A stretch of DNA of 5,845 nucleotides from Peptococcaceae bacterium (GTDB lineage Bacteria; Bacillota; Peptococcia; Peptococcales; Peptococcaceae): the NCBI GenBank assembly GCA_900756555.1, contig CAAEKP010000062.1:1-5845 (forward strand), in the 5' to 3' direction. Shown one piece after another: positions 1 through 5,792 of the stretch. The notes beneath the pieces were generated by a model, which had not been told where the DNA came from, ran no database searches, and saw only the letters and a list, made by a program, of their open reading frames with translations. Within the stretch, counting starts at the first letter, position 1. Each line of letters starts with the position of its first letter. Made by a program: the position numbers and the translations under genes.

Positions 1-200
1 GATTTGTGTTTTAGCGCCCCGCAGGGGTCGTTTTGCCCGACGCTTTTCTGGTCGGGTAAGGGGTACGGGGGGACGGCACCAGAAAGGCGTACCGTCTCGA
101 AACCCCCCGCTCGGCCTTTGCCTACTTGCTAGCGCGTTTTTCTGCGCTGAAGGCCTTGCCAAAGTAGGTCCCGAAGGGAACCCAAAGTAACACCCCTGTA
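1..200. repeat. GC-rich structured intergenic block, probable interspersed repeat
   Basis: No convincing gene is visible here. The block is much richer in G and C than the AT-rich stretch that follows (200-288) and is full of complementary segments. Positions 41-52 pair with 78-89 (11 of 12 Watson-Crick plus one G-T). G-run 67-72 can pair with C-run 103-108, GGCCTT 113-118 with AAGGCC 150-155, CCTACTT 121-127 with AAGTAGG 162-168, AGCGC 131-135 with GCGCT 144-148, and TCCC 169-172 with GGGA 176-179. The octamer CCAAAGTA occurs twice in direct orientation (159-166 and 182-189), flanking the last small hairpin. Some pairings are mutually exclusive or cross each other. Such blocks between genes are usually dispersed non-coding repeats. 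That identity is inferred, since only one copy is in the window. The left edge may lie outside it. Confidence 0.45.
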
Positions 201-229
201 TTGGAATAAAACACAATCCAAATAATTTA

Positions 230-290
230 TGCATTTTTAAAATGCAATTTTTTAGCAACGAGCCTTTTCGATATTTTTACCGAAAAACTC
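230..290. terminator. possible weak terminator hairpins downstream of the dehydrogenase
   Basis: Two AT-rich dyads lie directly downstream of the dehydrogenase stop codon (289). The first pairs TTTTCG 265-270 with CGAAAA 281-286, with GAG/CTC outer bases at 260-262 and 288-290. The second is a near-perfect palindrome, TGCATTTT 230-237 against AAAATGCA 239-246. Neither is followed by a strong T-run on the minus strand, so efficient termination is uncertain. The T-run at 248-253 follows the second dyad on the plus strand instead. Confidence 0.25.
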
Positions 291-1455
291 AATACGCTAA
301 TTTATAAATTTCATATACATCTTTCCAATGTAATGGTTTTACGCCGTGGATGGTATCGCCGCCTTTTGGTGCGCTTTTTGCCATGGTTTCCAGCATATCT
401 TCAGGAATCCCTAATTCCCGCAGGGTGGCAGGGATGCCTAATGAGATAAAGAATTCTCTTGTCTTCTGGATTGCTGCTTTTGCGGTGGTTATGGCATCAG
501 CATTGCGGTCTAACTGCCATACGTTCCAGCCGTATTCGGCAAACATCTGCACTGTGGAATCGTCCAGGATATATTCCATCCAGGCCGGTGTCAGGATAGC
601 CAGCCCAACGCCGTGGGTCACATCATAGTAGGCGCTGAGAGCGTGTTCCATAGCGTGTACGCTCCAAGGACATTCCTTGCCGTTTTTCAGCAGGCCATTG
701 ATGGCTAAGCTGGAAGCCCACATCAGATTGGCACGGGCCTCATAATTTTCCGGTTCTTTCACGGCGATTGGCCCGTAGTGGATACAGGTTTGCAGGATGC
801 CTTCTGCCAGTCGATTAATCAGGAACGCCCCATCGTTTAAAGTAAAGTAGCTTTCAAAGGTGTGGCTCATCATATCAGCTGTACCGGCGGCTGTCTGGCT
901 GACAGGCACGCTGTAAGTGAAGGTTGGGTCCAGAATAGAGAATTTGGGGATAAAATCCGGATGCCCTACGCCGTATTTCAGGTTGGCTTCGGTGTTGGTG
1001 ATAACAGCCATTGGATCCATTTCAGAACCGGTAGCCGATAAGGTGAGGATAACGCCCAGTGGCAGCGCATCTTTCACCAAACTGCTGTCCAGCACAATAT
1101 CCCACGGATTGCCGTCATAATGCGCAGAGCCAGCCACCACTTTGGCACAGTCAATACTGCTGCCGCCGCCCACTGCCAGAATCAGATCAATGTTATGCGC
1201 GCGGCACAGTTCCACGCCACGGATAACCGTTTCCAGCCGTGGGTTAGGCTCCACGCCGGATAATTCCCAGTGGGAGATGCCTTCCTGCGCAAAGATATCC
1301 ATAATCTGCTGATAGATGCCGTTGCGCTTGATGCTGCCGCCACCGTACACCAGCAGTACTTTATTGCCAAATCGTTTCATCTGCGGCGCTAGCTGCTGTA
1401 TCTGACCTTCGCCAAAAAATAAGTCTACGGGCATGTGATAATGAAAGTTTTTCAT
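289..1455 (-). CDS. iron-containing alcohol/aldehyde dehydrogenase, YqhD/butanol dehydrogenase type
   Basis: A cytoplasmic oxidoreductase of the group III metal-dependent alcohol dehydrogenase family. It is expected to reduce aldehydes to alcohols with NAD(P)H during fermentation or aldehyde detoxification. The 388 residues match the usual family length. The N-terminal nucleotide-binding domain has YGGGS at 37-41, GGGSSID at 96-102 and an ATGSE motif at 141-145. The C-terminal helical domain carries the four metal ligands Asp194, His198, His267 and His281, the same numbers as in E. coli YqhD. The Gly at 39, rather than an acidic residue as in NAD-specific FucO, favours NADPH by analogy. The start at 1455 is chosen because AAGGAG lies 10 bases upstream. 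A further in-frame ATG at 1479 would add eight residues that have no ribosome binding site and are not expected in the family. The gene stands alone, divergent from the transporter. Its exact substrate cannot be deduced. Confidence 0.93.
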   Translation of the reverse strand: MKNFHYHMPVDLFFGEGQIQQLAPQMKRFGNKVLLVYGGGSIKRNGIYQQIMDIFAQEGISHWELSGVEPNPRLETVIRGVELCRAHNIDLILAVGGGSSIDCAKVVAGSAHYDGNPWDIVLDSSLVKDALPLGVILTLSATGSEMDPMAVITNTEANLKYGVGHPDFIPKFSILDPTFTYSVPVSQTAAGTADMMSHTFESYFTLNDGAFLINRLAEGILQTCIHYGPIAVKEPENYEARANLMWASSLAINGLLKNGKECPWSVHAMEHALSAYYDVTHGVGLAILTPAWMEYILDDSTVQMFAEYGWNVWQLDRNADAITTAKAAIQKTREFFISLGIPATLRELGIPEDMLETMAKSAPKGGDTIHGVKPLHWKDVYEIYKLAY

Positions 1456-1518
1456 AAAAAATCCGCTCCTTTTGCACATTATTTAAGAAAATTTATGGTG
1501 TGATTTATCCTATAAAAA

Positions 1519-1527
1519 AGTATAACA
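1519..1527 (-). promoter_or_regulatory. candidate extended -10 promoter for the dehydrogenase
   Basis: Read on the minus strand, this is TGT followed by TATACT, an extended -10 element (TGn plus five of six matches to TATAAT). It lies about 64 bases upstream of the dehydrogenase start codon. No good -35 hexamer is found at 16-18 bases, which extended -10 promoters can tolerate. The call rests on motif and position only. Confidence 0.4.
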
Positions 1528-1571
1528 AAAAAATGCTGCGGCTGCTACCCTGTCGGGCAAATACTATCAGG

Positions 1572-1619
1572 AAAATCTGTGTAATCTGGCGTTGCTGGAT
1601 GGCACAGATTTTTTGTTTT
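1572..1619 (+). terminator. hairpin plus T-run upstream of the ABC operon: attenuator or terminator
   Basis: AAAATCTGTG (1572-1581) is a perfect complement of CACAGATTTT (1603-1612), and the right arm runs into a T-rich tract ending near 1619. This has the form of an intrinsic terminator on the plus strand with a 21-base loop. A second choice of left arm, AATCTG at 1583-1588, can pair with the same CAGATT at 1605-1610, giving two alternative hairpins. There is no plus-strand gene upstream for it to terminate. It could therefore be a leader attenuator for the transporter operon, or a relic. No known riboswitch class was recognised in 1480-1570. Confidence 0.45.
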
Positions 1620-1647
1620 GGCAATATACTATAAAAGACTTGACAAA

Positions 1648-1664
1648 CCGGAGCGGCATTCCGG
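1648..1664 (+). promoter_or_regulatory. small dyad in the transporter leader
   Basis: CCGGA (1648-1652) is complementary to TCCGG (1660-1664) with a 7-base loop, 27 bases before the ATPase start codon. It could be an operator half-site pair or a leader hairpin near the ribosome binding site (AAGGA at 1676-1680). A TTGACA hexamer lies just before it (1640-1645), but there is no acceptable -10 at the right distance. No function can be assigned. Confidence 0.2.
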
Positions 1665-1691
1665 CGACACCATACAAGGAAGTGAAGGCAC

Positions 1692-2465
1692 ATGAAGGAA
1701 GAACCGTTAATTTCATTAGAGCATGTTTCCATGCATTTTTTTAATCAGGATGGTGTGCTGCCCGTGCTGGATGACATCAGCGTGCAGCTGCAGCAAGGTG
1801 AAATATCCGCCATGCTGGGCCCTTCCGGCTGCGGAAAGAGCACCATTCTGAATATTTTGTCCGGCCTGTTGGAGCCCACCGGCGGTGCCATAGAACGGCA
1901 TGGCAGTATTGGCTATATGTTTCAGCGCGACCATCTGCTGGATTGGCGCACCATCTATGACAATGTGCTGATTGGCTTGGAGATACAGAAGCAGAAAAAC
2001 TCAGAAGTCCATCTGCAAAAGGTGGAACGGCTGCTGCGCACCTATGGCCTGTGGGAGTTCCGCAAACGCTATCCCGGCGAGCTATCCGGCGGTATGCGCC
2101 AACGGGCGGCGCTGATACGTACCTTGGCAGTGGACCCGGATATTCTGTTGCTGGATGAACCATTTTCTGCGCTGGACTCCCAGACACGGCTGATGGTCAG
2201 TGAGGATATTTGCAGTATTATCCGGCAGGAAGCCAAGACAACATTACTGGTAACCCACGATATCGGCGAGGCAATCAGCTTTGCTGATACGATCTACACG
2301 CTGAGCCATCGCCCGGCGCGAGTGCGCACGGTGTACCATCTGCAGCTGACTACAGAACAGCCCCGCACACCGTTAAAGTCACGCAAAGCGCCGGAGTTTC
2401 AGCAATACTTTAACACCATCTGGGAGGAGATGATGCAGGATGCCGACGACTCTGGAAGAGCATAG
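1692..2465 (+). CDS. ABC transporter ATP-binding protein, NitT/TauT (SsuB/TauB-like) family
   Basis: The ATPase subunit of a binding-protein-dependent importer, acting as a dimer on the cytoplasmic face of the membrane. All nucleotide-binding motifs are intact: Walker A GPSGCGKST at 43-51, Q-loop Gln78, signature LSGGMRQR at 131-138, Walker B ILLLDEP at 151-157 with Glu156 catalytic, D-loop SALD at 159-162, and switch His189. Its 257 residues match the SsuB/TauB/NrtD/ThiZ group. The 'GYMFQRDHLLDWRT' segment after the Q-loop (74-87) is characteristic of that group. The start is supported by AAGGA at 1676-1680 and by conserved sequence soon after the first Met. It is the first gene of an operon and overlaps the permease by 26 bases, which suggests translational coupling. 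Family members import nitrate, sulfonates, taurine, thiamine precursors and others; the substrate here is unknown. Confidence 0.95.
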   Translation: MKEEPLISLEHVSMHFFNQDGVLPVLDDISVQLQQGEISAMLGPSGCGKSTILNILSGLLEPTGGAIERHGSIGYMFQRDHLLDWRTIYDNVLIGLEIQKQKNSEVHLQKVERLLRTYGLWEFRKRYPGELSGGMRQRAALIRTLAVDPDILLLDEPFSALDSQTRLMVSEDICSIIRQEAKTTLLVTHDIGEAISFADTIYTLSHRPARVRTVYHLQLTTEQPRTPLKSRKAPEFQQYFNTIWEEMMQDADDSGRA

Positions 2466-3246
2466 TCAGGCGCACGCCGCCTGGTTGTTAAGCCATAAGC
2501 GGGAAAAACAAAAAGTACGAATTTTGCAGGCTCTTCTGCTGGTCAGCTTGCTGGTAGCATGGGAGGCAGCCGCCCGCCTGGGCTGGATTAATACATTTTT
2601 GTTCAGCAGTCCCAGTGCTATTTTGAAAATTTTCTGGATTTATTTCAGTAATGGCACCATCTGGATGCACATTGGCATTACCATGTGGGAAACCTTTGTG
2701 GGCTTCTGCATTGGCACCATATCTGGTATTGCCATTGCCGTGCTGCTGTGGTGGTCACCGCTGTTATCCAAACTGCTGGATCCTTTCCTGGTGGTGCTGA
2801 ACGCGTTGCCTAAAACAGCGCTGGCACCCATCGTTATTGTGTGGTTTGGTGCAGGCATCAGCGGCATTATCGCTGTGGCAGTGTCCATCTCTATTGTGGT
2901 GACTATTATCTCTGCCTATACCGATTTCCGCGGTGTGGACGATGATAAAGTGCGGATGCTGCAAAGCTTTGGCGCTACCAAAGGGCAGATTCTGTATAAG
3001 CTGATTCTGCCCGCTAACCGGGATAATATGCTCAGCTTAGCCAAAATCAACATGGGCCTGTGCCTGATTGGTGTAATTGTGGGCGAATTTTTAGTGTCCC
3101 GCTGCGGCATCGGGTATCTGATTGTGTACGGCAGTCAGGTATTCCGTCTGGATTTGGTGATGATGGGGGTTGTCATTCTGGCTGTGTGCGCCTGGGTGAT
3201 GAACAGCCTGATCAACCTTCTGGAACATCATATAAAAAAATCTTAG
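2440..3246 (+). CDS. ABC transporter permease, NitT/TauT (SsuC/TauC-like) family
   Basis: An integral membrane subunit of the importer, 268 residues, of the BPD_transp_1 (MetI-like) fold. About six hydrophobic segments are visible, near residues 28-47, 83-104, 113-135, 139-160, 204-222 and 238-258. The cytoplasmic coupling loop carries the EAA-type motif, here GATKGQILYKLILP at 178-191, which docks on the ATPase. The ATG at 2440 lies inside the end of the ATPase gene, and GGAGGA at 2423-2428 serves as its ribosome binding site. It is followed after 12 bases by the binding-protein gene, completing the usual three-gene order. The gene itself is intact. Transport should nevertheless fail because the partner binding protein is truncated, unless another binding protein substitutes. 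Confidence 0.94.
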   Translation: MPTTLEEHSQAHAAWLLSHKREKQKVRILQALLLVSLLVAWEAAARLGWINTFLFSSPSAILKIFWIYFSNGTIWMHIGITMWETFVGFCIGTISGIAIAVLLWWSPLLSKLLDPFLVVLNALPKTALAPIVIVWFGAGISGIIAVAVSISIVVTIISAYTDFRGVDDDKVRMLQSFGATKGQILYKLILPANRDNMLSLAKINMGLCLIGVIVGEFLVSRCGIGYLIVYGSQVFRLDLVMMGVVILAVCAWVMNSLINLLEHHIKKS

Positions 3247-3258
3247 GAGGTATTGGTT

Positions 3259-3411
3259 GTGAAAAAATCATTGGCAATGGTATTATGCGCCGCATTGGTG
3301 CTGTTCAGCGGCTGCGGCACGACAGCCCGGCAGGGAGCACAGGAACAGCAATTGCAGAAAGTGACCGTGGGGGAAGTCACCCACAGTATATTAACACCAC
3401 CAAAGAGGTAA
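3259..3411 (+). pseudogene. substrate-binding lipoprotein of the ABC importer, truncated by insertion after ~44 codons
   Basis: A GTG start at 3259 follows AGGAGG (3245-3250) by 8 bases and sits 12 bases after the permease stop. Translation gives a classic lipoprotein signal: two lysines at 2-3, a hydrophobic stretch of about 13 residues, then LFSGC with the lipidated Cys at 19. A linker rich in Gln follows, then KVTVGEVTHSI at 34-44. That last stretch matches the beginning of the mature domain in NMT1/SsuA-like binding proteins, which usually continue with something like FYAPQYVA (from memory of the family). Here it changes at about codon 45 to LTPPKR and stops with TAA (3409-3411), giving only 50 residues against a usual ~320-340. 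Similarity to the family is lost at about 3390, next to a serine recombinase gene. Insertional truncation is therefore the natural reading; the rest of the gene is not in the window. Confidence 0.82.
3364..3400. other. probable attachment-site junction (attL/attR) of the serine-recombinase element
   Basis: The host reading frame of the binding-protein gene is recognisable up to about 3389 and not beyond, so the host/element boundary should lie near 3388-3392. The adjacent sequence 3364-3387 is an imperfect palindrome: GTGGG 3367-3371 against CCCAC 3380-3384, with further matches at 3364-3365/3386-3387 and 3373-3374/3377-3378. Large serine recombinase sites are imperfect dyads of about 40-50 bases around a 2-base crossover. 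The exact crossover dinucleotide cannot be fixed with only one end visible. The palindrome may also simply reflect the codons of the conserved GEVTH motif. Confidence 0.5.
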
Positions 3412-3414
3412 CAT

Positions 3415-4926
3415 CTATTTGAGGTAAATATCTAAGATGAATTCTTCGTCATTTTCGCGGGAAAATTCGATGCGTTTAATAATACTTTTCAGCAGTCGGT
3501 TTTTCGTTTCAGCATCTAAATCTGGATTCTCTAAAGCGTCAATGGCTGCGGAAAATTGAACAATCTTTTCTTCATAATCAATCTGTTCTGGCACATTAGC
3601 ACGCAATTCTGACAAGTTGTTTTCCAGTAGTCTCTTTTGCTCGTCAAGTACAGTTTTGCGCTCTATAAAGTCGGATTCGGAATAGATACCACGTTCTAAT
3701 AAATCAAACAAGTTACTGCGGCGAGTTGCCAGGTCTTTCAATTCTTTTTCCACTACGGTAATCATTTGTTCATGTTCCGCTAATAAGTCAGAGCTATTGT
3801 CATTTTGCAGATTTAGTGTAAAATCGGTGATGTTATCGCGCAATGAATTGATAACAGCAGCTTGGAAATCATCATAAAAGCAGCTTTTTACATGACAGAT
3901 TTGCGATACTTTGTGCGCCATCCGTACACGGGTGCCAGAGCTCTTTTTTGTATCGTGGTAAAAGAATGTACTGCCACATTTTTTACAGTACACTAAACCA
4001 GCGAAAGGATTTTTCAAAGTGGTGCTGAGTGGAACACGGTTCGGCTCATCTTTGAATCGGTTCTGTGCAGCATCAAAGATTTCCTGACTGACAATGGCTT
4101 CGTGTTTGCCTTTCACCAGAATCATGTTTCCGGATCCGCGAGAACCAATCTTCTTTTGAATTACGCCATTTTCATCAAAAGTTTTTACCTGTGGCCGGTA
4201 ACACCAACGCACCAATCCGGCGTGAACATGATTATGCAGGATTTCATTTACTGCAGCGTGCCCCCATTCGCGATTGCCGGTACAGGTTGGAATCCCTAAC
4301 TTGGTGAGATACCGCGCAATCTGACTGGCGTTCCAGCTATCGTTCACAAATTTATTAAAAATCATTTTTACAACCTGAGCTTCTTCCGGAATAATTTCCA
4401 GTGTTCGTTCTTTGCGGGTAGGACGCACAATGTTGTAACCATAAGGACGAGTAGAGGCAAGATAGTTGCCTTCTTTCACAGATGCTATTTTACCGCGCTG
4501 CATCCGGCGGTTAATCGTTTTGTATTCGCGGCGGCTCATGAACAAACCAAATTCAAAGTATTCTTCGTCAAACTCATTTTGAGGGTCATATATTTTGGTG
4601 GGTGTAATTATTTTCGTATTGGTATATTTGAACGCTTCGGCAATGGTGCCCTGGTCTTTCGTATCACCACGCGCCAGACGCTCCACTTCTACCACTAAAA
4701 CACCGGTATATTTTTTCTGGTAAATGTTTTGCAGTAATTTTTGTATCTCTGGGCGATCAGCGATGGTTTCACCGGATACTACTTCTGTAAATACATCGGT
4801 CACAGTAATCTGCAGCCGTTTGGCCAGATCATCTAAAATAACCCGGTGACGCTTCAAGGTGTCCTCCTTACTGAGAGCCTCCATTTCAACATCAGACCGG
4901 GATTTTCGCAAGTACATAGCATACAT
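3415..4926 (-). CDS. large serine recombinase (site-specific integrase/excisionase)
   Basis: A site-specific DNA recombinase that cuts and rejoins att sites through a phosphoserine intermediate; it is expected to integrate and excise the element. The catalytic resolvase domain spans residues 1 to about 140, with the YLRKSRSD motif placing the nucleophile at Ser9 and VERLARG carrying Arg83 and Arg86. The Recombinase domain begins near RPYGY (160-164) and includes IIPEEAQVVKMIF and an NEILHN segment. A zinc ribbon has Cys314, Cys317, Cys344 and Cys349. A charged coiled-coil-like stretch follows at about 380-445, then a C-terminal tail. The 503 residues suit the TndX/TnpX/phage-integrase class. 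The ATG at 4926 is chosen because AGGTGA at 4938-4933 lies 6 bases upstream; a GTG at 4935 overlaps that site and is less likely. It converges on the truncated lipoprotein gene, with 3 bases between stops. No defect is seen, so the protein is probably active. Confidence 0.93.
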   Translation of the reverse strand: MYAMYLRKSRSDVEMEALSKEDTLKRHRVILDDLAKRLQITVTDVFTEVVSGETIADRPEIQKLLQNIYQKKYTGVLVVEVERLARGDTKDQGTIAEAFKYTNTKIITPTKIYDPQNEFDEEYFEFGLFMSRREYKTINRRMQRGKIASVKEGNYLASTRPYGYNIVRPTRKERTLEIIPEEAQVVKMIFNKFVNDSWNASQIARYLTKLGIPTCTGNREWGHAAVNEILHNHVHAGLVRWCYRPQVKTFDENGVIQKKIGSRGSGNMILVKGKHEAIVSQEIFDAAQNRFKDEPNRVPLSTTLKNPFAGLVYCKKCGSTFFYHDTKKSSGTRVRMAHKVSQICHVKSCFYDDFQAAVINSLRDNITDFTLNLQNDNSSDLLAEHEQMITVVEKELKDLATRRSNLFDLLERGIYSESDFIERKTVLDEQKRLLENNLSELRANVPEQIDYEEKIVQFSAAIDALENPDLDAETKNRLLKSIIKRIEFSRENDEEFILDIYLK

Positions 4927-4967
4927 AGGTATCACCTCATAATTATTTTAATATAAGTTATTTGCTA

Positions 4968-5000
4968 AATTATGAATATGAAAAAATAATTCATATAATT
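4968..5000. promoter_or_regulatory. AT-rich dyad in the recombinase/DUF3800 divergent region
   Basis: ATGAAT (4972-4977) is complementary to ATTCAT (4989-4994) around an 11-base spacer. Flanking AATT sequences extend the symmetry once a 2-base offset is allowed (4968-4971 and 4997-5000). It lies between the two divergent start codons and just upstream of the DUF3800 promoter, a reasonable place for an operator controlling the recombinase. High AT content makes chance symmetry likely. The recombinase itself has only a weak promoter candidate here. Confidence 0.22.
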
Positions 5001-5003
5001 TGT

Positions 5004-5032
5004 TTTACTTTTTTTACGGAACTACATATAAT
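5004..5032 (+). promoter_or_regulatory. sigma-70-type promoter for the DUF3800 gene
   Basis: A -35 TTTACT at 5004-5009 (four of six matches to TTGACA) is separated by 17 bases from a perfect -10 TATAAT at 5027-5032. Transcription would start near 5039 and give a short leader of about 34 bases before the ATG at 5073. The leader contains the ribosome binding site AAGGAG at 5061-5066. This suggests the gene has its own constitutive-type promoter. Confidence 0.6.
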
Positions 5033-5072
5033 ATACATAGACAGTTATTTTAGAAAAAGTAAGGAGCAAAAA

Positions 5073-5792
5073 ATGAATATATACATTGACGAATCTGGAT
5101 CAATTAACAATCACTCCAAGAATACTCCATATTTTATAATTGCTCTGATTCATGTTATTGATCCTGTTGGATTAAGAAAAGCATATAAAAGATTTGTAGC
5201 ATCAAACTATGAAAGATTACAAGAATTGGACAATGGAGTAATAGATATAAAGACTGGGGTAGTAAGAAAACCATCAGGAAAAATGTTTATCAATGGAAAA
5301 TTTGCTGAGTTAAAAGGCGCCCAATTTGATAAGGCGATGAAACAAAAATTTCTAGAATTCTTTTTGAAAAAACATTACTTTGATTTGTATATCATTAAGA
5401 TAAAAAATGACAGGTTAACGGATGAGTTTACATCGAATACAGCAAGAGTATTTAACTACACATTAAGATTAGCGCTGTCATATTTTATAAACAAAGGCTA
5501 TTTAACAAAGAATGAAGAATGCTTTTTACAATTGGATGAGCGAAATGAAAAAACAGAAACGAAATATTTTTTAGAAAACTATCTTAATACAGAGCTAGTA
5601 TTGGGCGGGACAACCGACAAGCCATTTAGAGTTCAATATTTTGATTCTGTAAATAATAAATTTATTCAAATAGCGGATGTATTTGCAAATTTATATTATT
5701 CAAATGTAATAACAAATGGAGGATATGAACAAGAAATTGGACGCTTGAAAGAAGAAGGCGTTTTGAAATTTGTGTTTGAATATCCGATGTAA
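5073..5792 (+). CDS. DUF3800 domain-containing protein (element cargo)
   Basis: A 239-residue soluble protein with no signal peptide or membrane segment. It opens with MNIYIDESGS, the hallmark start of the DUF3800 family, placing Asp6 and Glu7 on the first strand. Further acidic positions of the family pattern are visible: LDERN at 154-158 (Asp155), FDS at 190-192 and QIADVFAN at 199-206 (Asp202). Spaced acidic residues on strands suggest an RNase H-like metal-dependent nuclease fold. That is inference from the family; the biochemical role is not established. ATG 5073 is chosen because AAGGAG ends 6 bases upstream and the family motif starts at once. An in-frame ATG at 4962 would add 37 AT-rich residues lying across the promoter. 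The gene is far poorer in G and C than its neighbours (about 30 percent by eye), pointing to recent acquisition. DUF3800 genes often accompany mobile elements, so a defence or element-maintenance role is possible. Confidence 0.85.
   Translation: MNIYIDESGSINNHSKNTPYFIIALIHVIDPVGLRKAYKRFVASNYERLQELDNGVIDIKTGVVRKPSGKMFINGKFAELKGAQFDKAMKQKFLEFFLKKHYFDLYIIKIKNDRLTDEFTSNTARVFNYTLRLALSYFINKGYLTKNEECFLQLDERNEKTETKYFLENYLNTELVLGGTTDKPFRVQYFDSVNNKFIQIADVFANLYYSNVITNGGYEQEIGRLKEEGVLKFVFEYPM

Noticed and set aside
1..200. CRISPR array or IS terminal inverted repeat
   Set aside because: There is no regular repeat-spacer pattern, and no transposase gene or target duplication next to it.
1540..1620. Possible TPP (thiamine) riboswitch before a ThiXYZ-like importer
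   Set aside because: The CUGAGA core is absent and the ACCCU and CUGG pieces present are not in the required arrangement.
1640..1668. TTGACA hexamer as -35 of the transporter promoter
   Set aside because: The bases 16-18 positions downstream are GC-rich (around GGCGAC) with no resemblance to TATAAT.
3060..3422. Plus-strand reading frame overlapping the permease end and lipoprotein start
   Set aside because: It is out of frame with two well-supported genes, has no ribosome binding site at its start, and shows no recognisable domain; it is a shadow frame.
4962..5072. Longer N-terminus for the DUF3800 protein
   Set aside because: It would run through the likely promoter and the AAGGAG ribosome binding site, and the family motif begins exactly at the ATG at 5073.
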